Part shown: positions 7,291 to 12,472 of the stretch, one piece after another | How positions within the stretch are numbered: the stretch's first letter is position 1 | How the letters are laid out: every line of letters starts with the position of its first letter | Source of the DNA: Dehalococcoidia bacterium | Lineage (GTDB): Bacteria; Chloroflexota; Dehalococcoidia; Lucifugimonadales; JAGWBF01 | Reading direction: 5' to 3' | DNA: 12,472 nt | NCBI GenBank assembly: GCA_021296015.1 | Contig: JAGWBG010000030.1 | Coordinates: forward strand, 1-12,472 | Notes under the pieces: generated by a model | The model's input: the letters and a program-made list of their open reading frames with translations, nothing else | Databases searched by the model: none | Told to the model about the DNA's origin: nothing | Translations under genes and position numbers: made by a program

Positions 7291-7307
7291 AGTGGACATT
7301 GTCCACT
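7291..7307. promoter_or_regulatory. Perfect 17-base palindrome upstream of the hydrolase gene
   Basis: AGTGGACA-T-TGTCCACT is a perfect 8-base inverted repeat around one base, in the gap between the reductase stop and the hydrolase start. A one-base centre favours a DNA operator for a dimeric regulator over an RNA hairpin, and no T-run follows as in a terminator. Confidence 0.5.
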
Positions 7308-7316
7308 GAATTTAGG

Positions 7317-7328
7317 CTTGTTAACAAG
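7317..7328. promoter_or_regulatory. Perfect 12-base palindrome overlapping the hydrolase ribosome binding site
   Basis: CTTGTTAACAAG is fully self-complementary, begins 10 bases after the 7291-7307 palindrome, and its last three bases are part of the AAGGAGGG Shine-Dalgarno (7326-7333). It could be a second operator. A 12-base palindrome occurs by chance every few kilobases, so its position carries most of the weight. Confidence 0.35.
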
Positions 7329-7340
7329 GAGGGTAGACAC

Positions 7341-8153
7341 ATGGTCTCAGAGAAGGGGACAGAGCATTACGTCTCTCGAAAAGATGGGAGGGTCTACTAC
7401 TACCGGGTAGGACAGGGGGAGCCTATCATCTTTCTCCATGCGGTAGGGCTGAGCGGCTGGTCCTGGCGGAAGACGATACACGGTTTCGCCCGGCATTTCA
7501 CCTGCCACAACATTGACATGCCCGGGTTCGACCACTCGGACATACCTCCCGTGAAATACTCCATCGAGGACTACACCAAGGCCATCGTGGACGTCCTGGA
7601 CGCCATAGGCTTGGAACGCACCCACATAGTTGCAGACCACACCGGGTCTATGGTGGCATTGGACTTGGCGGCGACCTGCCCGCACCGGGTGAGCAGGTTG
7701 GTGCTGGATGGCTTGCCCTACTGGAATAAAGAGCGGGGCAGGGCCTATTTCCAGGAATCCTTCGCCCCACAGCACACGGACACGACCTCGTATGACGTTC
7801 CGGTCGCACCCATGCTGACCTGGGAGGAGGCAGTAGCCCAGAATCCCAGCAACCTTGACCGGGAGCTTTGGGAGAAGAGAGAGGAGATTAAGGGAAGAAG
7901 TCGCTTGTGGATACGCTTTAGCCAGGAGGCTAACACCAGCTACGACGTGGACGAAGCCGGACCCAGGGTCAAGGCTCCAACTCTGCTGGTCTACGGTGAG
8001 CGCGACATGCCACGATTTTGGGGAGAACTCGCTCACGCGGAGATTAAGGGGTCCATCCTGAAGGTGTTTCCCGGCGCTCCAGGTGCTGCTCACCACCATG
8101 ACCCCGATGAGTTTGTCAGGTTGGCCCTGGACTTTTTGTCAGGACGCGTCTAG
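7341..8153 (+). CDS. Alpha/beta-fold hydrolase with His at the nucleophile position
   Basis: The 270-residue protein follows the alpha/beta hydrolase fold: oxyanion-side loop FLHAVGLSGWSW (31-42), MPGFDHSD (60-67), nucleophile elbow HIVADHTGSMVAL (95-107), acid region VYGERD (D222) and a C-terminal His cluster AAHHHDPDEF (249-258). The elbow normally reads G-x-Ser-x-G, or G-x-Asp-x-G in haloalkane dehalogenases. Here it is A98-D99-H100-T101-G102, so the nucleophile position is His; codon 100 is CAC. The Asp and C-terminal His of the triad are retained. Either the chemistry is unusual (cofactor-free lyase or hydratase-like) or the protein is not a classical esterase. A TTG at 7299 also opens the frame, but AAGGAGGG at 7326-7333, 7 bases before the ATG at 7341, decides the start. 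Confidence 0.85.
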   Translation: MVSEKGTEHYVSRKDGRVYYYRVGQGEPIIFLHAVGLSGWSWRKTIHGFARHFTCHNIDMPGFDHSDIPPVKYSIEDYTKAIVDVLDAIGLERTHIVADHTGSMVALDLAATCPHRVSRLVLDGLPYWNKERGRAYFQESFAPQHTDTTSYDVPVAPMLTWEEAVAQNPSNLDRELWEKREEIKGRSRLWIRFSQEANTSYDVDEAGPRVKAPTLLVYGERDMPRFWGELAHAEIKGSILKVFPGAPGAAHHHDPDEFVRLALDFLSGRV

Positions 8154-8236
8154 CTACCATAGCGCAATCGCACTTTTAATCCGACGCCAGCCGGGGCCGC
8201 GGGAAGAAGGGACTGCCTTGCCGTGATGCCATTGAT

Positions 8237-8249
8237 AAGCCTCCGGCTT
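8237..8249. terminator. Small hairpin between convergent hydrolase and modC genes
   Basis: AAGCC-TCC-GGCTT forms a 5-base-pair stem with a 3-base loop, 15 bases beyond the modC stop and 83 bases beyond the hydrolase stop. No T-run follows on either strand, so intrinsic termination here would be weak at best. Confidence 0.22.
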
Positions 8250-8264
8250 GGGCTGAATATCGAA

Positions 8265-9353
8265 TTAGTCCAGCACCACGATAGAGTTGGACTTGATGAC
8301 CAGGTATACCTCCTGCCCCTCGCATAGCCCCAGCGCATCCAGGGCTTCAGGGGTAATCTCCACCAGCAGGGACATCCCGACGTCGGCGTACAGCAGCACG
8401 TTGCTTTCCACCCTGTGAATCCCCTGGACGCGGCCCTTCAATATATTCCGGGCGCTTATGCGCTCCGGCCTGTCTACCGCCACGATGATGTCCCCAGCCC
8501 TGATGGCCATGGATATAGTGTCTCCGGTCCCAATGTGCGGTGGCACGCCGGGTATCCAGAGGAGAATATCCCCTATCCTTGCCCCCGTGAGGCTGTTTCC
8601 TGAACTGTGCTCCACTATTTCGGCATCAAGCAGGTTCTCCAGTCCTCCGGTCTCCACCAGTGAGTGGACGTAGGGTTCCAACAGCACCTTGCGCGGCTCG
8701 TCAAAGGCCAGCTGTCTGCCTTGCGATATGACCAGGGCCCTGCCCGCTATGGCCAGGACCTCGGAGATGGAGTGGGAGACGTATATCATGGGTATGGCAA
8801 GCTCACGGTGGATGTCCTTGAGGTATCGCAGGATGCGACCCCGGAGGGCTACGTCCAGCGAGCTCAGAGGCTCGTCCATCAGAAGCAACTCCGGTGAGGT
8901 GGCCAGAGCACGCGCCAGCGCCACTCGCTGACGCTCCCCGGTGGACAGGTTGGCCGGACGCCGCTCCAGCAGGGGACCCAGTTCCAGCAGTCCCACCAGC
9001 TGGTCAGGCTCGATTTTCCTCCGCTCAGGCGGGGTTAGCTTGAAACCGTAGAGGATATTCTCCCGGACACGATAGTGGGGGAAAAGAAGGCTCTCCTGAA
9101 ACATGTAGCCCACGTGCCTCTGCTCGGGGCGCAGGTTGACCTTCTCGGAGGATGAGTACAGGGGCTTGTTATGCAGATAAATATCGCCCCCGTCGGGGGT
9201 AATGAGTCCGGCAATGGAGTTCAGTATGGTTGTCTTGCCGCTGCCCGACGGCCCGAAGATGGCCGTGACGCCTGCCGGGAATGAGGCATCCACCTCCAGC
9301 ATGAAGCCGGGGTATGTCTTGTGTATCCTGATGTCCAGGAAGTTGTCGTTCAT
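8265..9353 (-). CDS. modC: Molybdate ABC transporter ATPase ModC
   Basis: ModC hydrolyses ATP on the inner face of the membrane to drive molybdate (or tungstate) import through ModB. The 362-residue length fits ModC with its C-terminal oxyanion-binding domain. Visible motifs: Walker A GPSGSGKTT (34-42), Q-loop Q86 in YMFQES, signature LSTGE (136-140, usually LSGGE), Walker B LLLMDEP (156-162) and switch His H194 in VSHS. Residues from about 298 (SARNILKGRV...) to the end form a Mop/TOBE-like domain that senses the transported oxyanion. The ATG at 9353 is 7 bases after the modB stop. Only a poor ribosome binding site (AGAAAG) precedes it, which suggests translational coupling. The TOBE domain and the ModA/ModB partners argue against a sulfate or other transporter. 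Confidence 0.93.
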   Translation of the reverse strand: MNDNFLDIRIHKTYPGFMLEVDASFPAGVTAIFGPSGSGKTTILNSIAGLITPDGGDIYLHNKPLYSSSEKVNLRPEQRHVGYMFQESLLFPHYRVRENILYGFKLTPPERRKIEPDQLVGLLELGPLLERRPANLSTGERQRVALARALATSPELLLMDEPLSSLDVALRGRILRYLKDIHRELAIPMIYVSHSISEVLAIAGRALVISQGRQLAFDEPRKVLLEPYVHSLVETGGLENLLDAEIVEHSSGNSLTGARIGDILLWIPGVPPHIGTGDTISMAIRAGDIIVAVDRPERISARNILKGRVQGIHRVESNVLLYADVGMSLLVEITPEALDALGLCEGQEVYLVIKSNSIVVLD

Positions 9354-9360
9354 GGTCTTT

Positions 9361-10032
9361 CTAGGTGGCGATGCGCCGGGCCAGGCGCTGGTGTACGCTG
9401 AGGGACACCAACGCCAGCACCAGGGACGCCACTATTAGCCTTATAGCTGATGAGTCGTCTCCCAACTGTATACGGTTGAAAATAAGCAGGGGTATGGTCT
9501 GTGTCTCGCCCGGTATGTTGCCAGCCACCACCATAGTGGCCCCAAACTCCCCCAGTCCGCGGGCGAAGGCCAGAAAGGCGGCCGCCACGATGCCGCGAGA
9601 GGCCAGGGGCACGGTAACTGTGAAGAAGGTCCTCGCCGGCCCGGCTCCAAGGCTCCGCGCCGCCGTCTCCAGGCGCGGGTCAACGCCGGACATAGCCACC
9701 TCAATGGCCCTGACCATAAGGGGTAAGGACACCAGTCCGGCTGCCAATGCCGCCGCTACCCAGGTGAATACCACGTCTACGCCAAACAGGTCATGGAGGA
9801 TGCCGCCAATGGGGCCTTCCCGTCCCATGAGCCACAGAAGAAAGAAGCCTGTTACTACGGGGGGCAGCACCAGGGGAAAGGAGACCAGGGTATCCAGCAC
9901 CGCCTTGCCCCGGATGGATGATTTGGCCAGGAGCCAGCCTATCCCCAGGGCGACGGGCAGGCCGATTAGCGTTCCCAGGGCGGCCACCTGCAAAGATAGA
10001 GCTATAACCTGAAACTCGCTGGAAGATAGCAC
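9361..10032 (-). CDS. modB: Molybdate ABC transporter permease ModB
   Basis: The 223-residue integral membrane protein forms, as a homodimer, the channel of the molybdate importer. Hydrophobic segments near residues 8-36, 46-69, 88-110, 143-160 and 195-214 fit the five or so helices of ModB. The cytoplasmic EAA loop that docks on ModC is at about 121-144 (ETAARSLGAG, then VPLA). The conserved GEFGATMVVAGNIPGETQT (161-179) is typical of the ModB/CysT group. The start is GTG at 10032, with AGGAGAG about 7 bases upstream. It follows modA by 68 bases and precedes modC by 7. Confidence 0.93.
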   Translation of the reverse strand: MLSSSEFQVIALSLQVAALGTLIGLPVALGIGWLLAKSSIRGKAVLDTLVSFPLVLPPVVTGFFLLWLMGREGPIGGILHDLFGVDVVFTWVAAALAAGLVSLPLMVRAIEVAMSGVDPRLETAARSLGAGPARTFFTVTVPLASRGIVAAAFLAFARGLGEFGATMVVAGNIPGETQTIPLLIFNRIQLGDDSSAIRLIVASLVLALVSLSVHQRLARRIAT

Positions 10033-10100
10033 CGGGTTACTCTCCTGTACGGCATATTCAGGACTGCCACAGAGAATTTATTACCTCATATCTGTAGCGG

Positions 10101-10868
10101 TTAGTCCCCATTATGGGGGATGAAGCCGTACTCTTGGAAGGTCTCCTTCGCCTTATCGCCCTGAAGAAATCGCAGGAATTCCCCAACTTCCTCTACGCGG
10201 GAGGAGCGCACCACAGCCCCGGCCGGGTAGACGATGGGTGAGTGACTACCTTTGGGGATGGAAGCAAGTACCTCCAGACCTTCCACTATTTGCGCATCCG
10301 TCCGGTAGACAATGGCCGCATCCACGTTGCCGGTCTCCACGTAGCCGAGGGTGACGCGCACGTCGAGGCCGAAGACCAGCCCGTGTTCAAGCCGCTGCCA
10401 CAGCCCCAGGTTCTGCAATGACTCCCGGGCATACCTGCCCGCAGGGGCAAGGTCGGGGTCTGCAATTGCCACCCTCAAACCGGCATCCCCCATCTCTTCT
10501 ATGGAGGAGACCTCAATTTCATCTGCGGTGGAAGACCTGGCTACCAGCACCAACTCATTCACCAGAAGCTCCAGGGTTGAATCGGTGACAATGAGGCCCC
10601 GTTCATCCAGCATGGCCATAGGTTGGGGGCCTGCGAAGACAAAGGCGTCGGCGGGTGCGCCTCGGATAATCTTCTGTGCAAGGGACGTGGAGCCTCCGGG
10701 ATTGAACCTCACCTTGATTCCCTCGCTCTCGGTGAAATACAGGCCCAACTGCTCCATCACTTCAGTGAGGCTGGCCGCCGTGAAGACCACTATTTCATCC
10801 TCTTCGTCGCTGCCACAGGAGGTCGCTGCTACGAGCAGGACCAGCAGAAAGAAAAGGACGCCTTTCAT
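10101..10868 (-). CDS. modA: Molybdate-binding lipoprotein ModA
   Basis: The 255-residue solute-binding protein captures molybdate (or tungstate) outside the membrane and delivers it to ModB. It opens with a short hydrophobic signal ending in AATSC; Cys18 is the likely lipid-modified residue, although Ala-Thr-Ser is a loose lipobox. ModA landmarks follow: FTAASLTEV (29-37, Ser33 ligand position), NPGGSTSLAQKI (56-67), APADAFVFAG (71-80), APAGRYA (141-147) and VETGNVDAAIVYRTDA (177-192). A lipid-anchored binding protein fits a cell without a classical periplasm, or simply a tethered variant. The ATG at 10868 lies 3 bases after the amidase stop, with TAGGA just before it, so the two genes share a message. 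It is too short for, and unlike, sulfate-binding proteins; molybdate versus tungstate is not resolved. Confidence 0.92.
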   Translation of the reverse strand: MKGVLFFLLVLLVAATSCGSDEEDEIVVFTAASLTEVMEQLGLYFTESEGIKVRFNPGGSTSLAQKIIRGAPADAFVFAGPQPMAMLDERGLIVTDSTLELLVNELVLVARSSTADEIEVSSIEEMGDAGLRVAIADPDLAPAGRYARESLQNLGLWQRLEHGLVFGLDVRVTLGYVETGNVDAAIVYRTDAQIVEGLEVLASIPKGSHSPIVYPAGAVVRSSRVEEVGEFLRFLQGDKAKETFQEYGFIPHNGD

Positions 10869-10871
10869 GTC

Positions 10872-11744
10872 CTAGCCAATCTGTTCCAGTACCTGCCGGG
10901 ACAGCATCATCTTCACGGGGCTTATGGGACGGAAGGTACGGGAGACCCGGACATCCCCTGCAAGGCTCAGCAGACTGTAGGCATCGTAGGGCTTCATACC
11001 CTTCTCGTCCACGAGGAAGTCCACCATATCCCGCACCGCCTGTTTCATGGCCGGCCCCAAATCATCGCCGAAGGACAGGGTGACGAAATACTCGGGAGTC
11101 AATGCTCGCGGCGCCTTCAGGTTGAGACCCTTCTCCACGGTGACTCGGATGTGCATCTCGGCCTCCGTCTCTCCCCCTGTGCCCCCCACGGCACCGTCTC
11201 CCACTATCGCGTGGCAATCGCCCATAGCCAGCAGGCCACCCTCGACAAACACGGGCATGTAAATGGTGCTCCCCTCTACCAGTTCCTTCATGTCTATGTC
11301 GCCACCATAAGGGCCGCTGTCGCTGGCAGTGCTCTGGGTATATGTGGGTGTGGTCGCCACCAGGCCCGGTGAGGGCCTTAGAGGGAGCTTGATGTTCCCG
11401 GGAAAGAGGAGGTGGTCGCCTTCAATGGGTAATATGGTTGCATGGTGCTGGGAGAAGTCTTCCAGGAAACCCCGCCCGGGAATCACCACATGGACGCCCT
11501 CTTTGATGGGTCTTATGCTTATGAAATCCACCTTCAGGGCGTCTCCCGGCTCGGCCCCTTCCACGTAGATAGGCCCGGTCGCCGGTCCCTTGAGGGTGGC
11601 CTCATCTATGGCGTGGGCGTCCCTGAGACCCTGGAAGGCGTCCCAGGTCTCCACTATAAGCTCCTCCCCCGAGGCGATGGTGATAGCGGGGGCAGCCTCG
11701 GGGTCCAGGGTATAGATATACTTGTCCTTGGTCAGACGTTTCAC
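10872..11744 (-). CDS. Acetamidase/formamidase family protein
   Basis: The 290-residue protein belongs to the FmdA/AmdA family, whose characterised members hydrolyse formamide or acetamide to ammonia and the acid. Family landmarks are GPIYVEGAEPGDALKV (57-72), GPYGGDIDMKEL (144-155), TIYMPVFVEGGLLAMGDCHA (160-179) and GDGAVGGTGGE (182-192). The length matches the short AmdA-type branch, not the ~400-residue FmdA formamidases. The start is GTG at 11744, with AAGGAG 7 bases upstream; the nearby ATG at 11749 runs straight into a stop. It is the first gene of the unit amidase-modA-modB-modC, with only 3 bases before modA. The true substrate is unknown; many relatives are annotated only by family. 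Confidence 0.88.
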   Translation of the reverse strand: MKRLTKDKYIYTLDPEAAPAITIASGEELIVETWDAFQGLRDAHAIDEATLKGPATGPIYVEGAEPGDALKVDFISIRPIKEGVHVVIPGRGFLEDFSQHHATILPIEGDHLLFPGNIKLPLRPSPGLVATTPTYTQSTASDSGPYGGDIDMKELVEGSTIYMPVFVEGGLLAMGDCHAIVGDGAVGGTGGETEAEMHIRVTVEKGLNLKAPRALTPEYFVTLSFGDDLGPAMKQAVRDMVDFLVDEKGMKPYDAYSLLSLAGDVRVSRTFRPISPVKMMLSRQVLEQIG

Positions 11745-11773
11745 TACATTGCTCCTTATTGTTGTAGAAGGGA

Positions 11774-11779
11774 ATTATA
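11774..11779 (-). promoter_or_regulatory. -10 element of the amidase-modABC operon
   Basis: A perfect TATAAT reads on the minus strand 30 bases before the GTG start, placing transcription start near 11767. No good -35 lies 16-18 bases further upstream (AAGTGT/AGTGTC at best), so the promoter may need an activator. Confidence 0.45.
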
Positions 11780-11854
11780 TGCAGTCCTATCCTATGACAC
11801 TTGATGCACATTAAACAAATAAGGCAAGGCCAAGCTGAGCGTGATAACCCAAGC

Positions 11855-11902
11855 GTCATTCCGGCGAAGGTCATGGATGCGCCTTTGACGTGCCGAAATC
11901 CA
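11855..11902. repeat. Degenerate REP-like palindromic fragment
   Basis: GTCATTCCGGCGAAGG (11855-11870) and GCCGAAATCCA (11892-11902) resemble the two ends of the widespread GTCATTCC-CGAAGGC-GGAATCCA type of intergenic palindromic repeat, here split by about 20 unrelated bases. Only one copy is present in the window, so the assignment rests on resemblance alone. Confidence 0.3.
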
Positions 11903-11910
11903 CTCCTCAC

Positions 11911-12087
11911 ATGACGCCTGGTTATGGCCTAAATGGTAGAGTCCTCTGGCGTGTGGCTCTTAAGTATGGGTTTCAGTATGCCATATATATCATACCGATT
12001 GATACCCCTCCTCCTCAGTTCCAACACCTTCTCCGCTATGTATGGAGTGTGCGACGACTCTTCCCACCCGGACCTCCCTTGAATTAC
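11911..12087 (-). pseudogene. Possible remnant of a transposase/integrase helix-turn-helix region
   Basis: On the minus strand, a short open frame encodes SSHTPYIAEKVLELRRRGIN, then RYDIYGILKPILKSHTPEDSTI, an in-frame TAG (11931-11929), and AITRRH. The pattern of a helix (AEKVLELRRRG), a second helix (YDIYGILKPIL), then TPxxSTI and an RRH segment across the stop resembles the linker and second helix-turn-helix of IS481/IS3-type transposases. If so, the TAG replaces a Tyr codon. The rest of the protein, including any DDE catalytic domain, is absent, and no terminal inverted repeats were seen. It has no credible ribosome binding site. It could also be chance or another HTH protein. Confidence 0.35.
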
Positions 12088-12210
12088 CTGACACCTACAG
12101 GAATGCCATGTGTGGGTCGAGCTTCTGCATGATGCTGAAGTGGGCACTTGATCATATATTTTGCCCGTGAAATGCGACTGCCCCGCCTATCCCTTGAGCA
12201 ACGCCGGGGG

Positions 12211-12239
12211 TTGAAACGAAGTCCGAGGGTACATATAAT
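12211..12239 (+). promoter_or_regulatory. Strong sigma70-type promoter for the gene at 12281
   Basis: TTGAAA (12211-12216), a 17-base spacer and a perfect TATAAT (12234-12239) match 11 of 12 consensus positions. Transcription would start near 12246, giving a leader of about 35 bases to the ATG at 12281. Confidence 0.72.
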
Positions 12240-12280
12240 TCCGTTCATCGGAAGGGGTGAATACTCTGAGGAGGATGGTC

Positions 12281-12472
12281 ATGGAACGGGATGTCACCTT
12301 CTACAGTGACGGTTTGAAGATTGCCGGGGTGCTGTATGAGCCGGACAGCGCCGGGGATAACAGCTGCCCGGGCATCGTGATGTGCCAGGGGATGGTAGGT
12401 GTCAAGGAGTATTTCTGGTTCCCCACCATCGCCCGGCGTTTTGTGGAGCTGGGGTTCGTCGCCTTGATATGG
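12281..12472 (+). CDS. N-terminus of an alpha/beta hydrolase, cut by the window end
   Basis: An open frame of 64 codons runs off the window. The ATG at 12281 has GAGGAGG at 12268-12274, 6 bases upstream; an in-frame ATG at 12275 abuts that site and is less likely. The protein starts MERDVTFYSDGLKIAGVLYE, then has PGIVMCQGMVGVKEYF and IARRFVELGFVALIW. This matches the first strands of dienelactone-hydrolase or peptidase-like alpha/beta hydrolases: the beta-hairpin with 'DG-KIAGVLY', the oxyanion strand, then the helix and strand leading to D-x-R-G. The catalytic residues lie beyond the window. A strong promoter at 12211-12239 suggests it begins a new transcription unit. Confidence 0.75.
   Translation, partial: MERDVTFYSDGLKIAGVLYEPDSAGDNSCPGIVMCQGMVGVKEYFWFPTIARRFVELGFVALIW

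Larger units (their letters stand above)
11745..12280. other. 536-base divergent region without an intact gene
   Basis: No intact coding region stands out on either strand. The stretch holds a -10 element for the minus-strand amidase-mod operon (11774-11779), a REP-like fragment (11855-11902), a coding-like remnant with an in-frame stop (11911-12087, minus), and a strong plus-strand promoter (12211-12239) for the gene at 12281. I saw no molybdenum-cofactor riboswitch or obvious ModE site near the amidase start. Confidence 0.6.

Noticed and set aside
6632..7342. 236-codon minus-strand open frame opposite the ketopantoate-reductase gene
   Set aside because: The plus-strand protein has all family motifs; the antisense frame is a shadow.
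10033..10060. TCCTG...CAGGA pairing that could mask the modB ribosome binding site
   Set aside because: Only 5 base pairs with an 11-base loop; too weak to call regulation without further evidence.
12181..12209. CCCCG...CGGGG pairing as a terminator before the last gene
   Set aside because: The loop is 19 bases, no T-run follows, and it directly abuts the -35 of a strong promoter.
1..12472. CRISPR array, tRNA, rRNA or prophage
   Set aside because: No regularly spaced direct repeats, no tRNA-like cloverleaf and no phage genes were seen.

Overview
The window reads as a moderately GC-rich bacterial chromosome segment. The argF-der core genes, a cobalamin/iron-sulfur reductive-dehalogenase-like protein and an FlK-type thioesterase would suit Chloroflexota (for example Dehalococcoidia or SAR202-like lineages). 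That placement is inferred from gene content only; no rRNA or tRNA gene is present to test it.

Layout from left to right. (1) Positions 1-2374, minus strand: argF (ornithine carbamoyltransferase), then der (ribosome-assembly GTPase), then the first 26 codons of a membrane protein, probably one operon read from a good promoter at 2395-2423. (2) Positions 2564-2923, plus strand: a small hotdog thioesterase keeping the Thr/Glu/His triad spacing of fluoroacetyl-CoA thioesterase. (3) Positions 3003-6176, minus strand: a thiamine-diphosphate enzyme of the acetolactate synthase / 2-hydroxyacyl-CoA lyase superfamily, followed by the QueG/RdhA-like protein with two 4Fe-4S motifs, which has its own TTGACA promoter. 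(4) Positions 6344-8153, plus strand: a ketopantoate-reductase family enzyme and an alpha/beta hydrolase. The divergent gap before the first and the gap between the two contain perfect palindromes that look like operators. (5) Positions 8265-11744, minus strand: an acetamidase/formamidase-family protein and a complete molybdate ABC importer (modA, modB, modC) in one operon. (6) Positions 11745-12280: non-coding or decayed DNA with a transposase-like remnant, a REP-like fragment, and promoters facing out both ways. (7) From 12281, plus strand: the start of a second alpha/beta hydrolase, cut by the window end.

Several ORFs that could open at upstream TTG or weak ATG codons have a clear Shine-Dalgarno before an internal ATG, and I use those internal starts. 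The accessory enzymes (thioesterase, ThDP enzyme, cobalamin/Fe-S enzyme, two alpha/beta hydrolases, amidase, ketopantoate-reductase-like enzyme) suggest a small-molecule or xenobiotic catabolic neighbourhood. No single pathway is proven by the sequence. The oddest points are a Der whose second P-loop lost its first glycine, an ArgF with HDMP in place of HCLP, and a hydrolase with His where the nucleophilic Ser normally sits.
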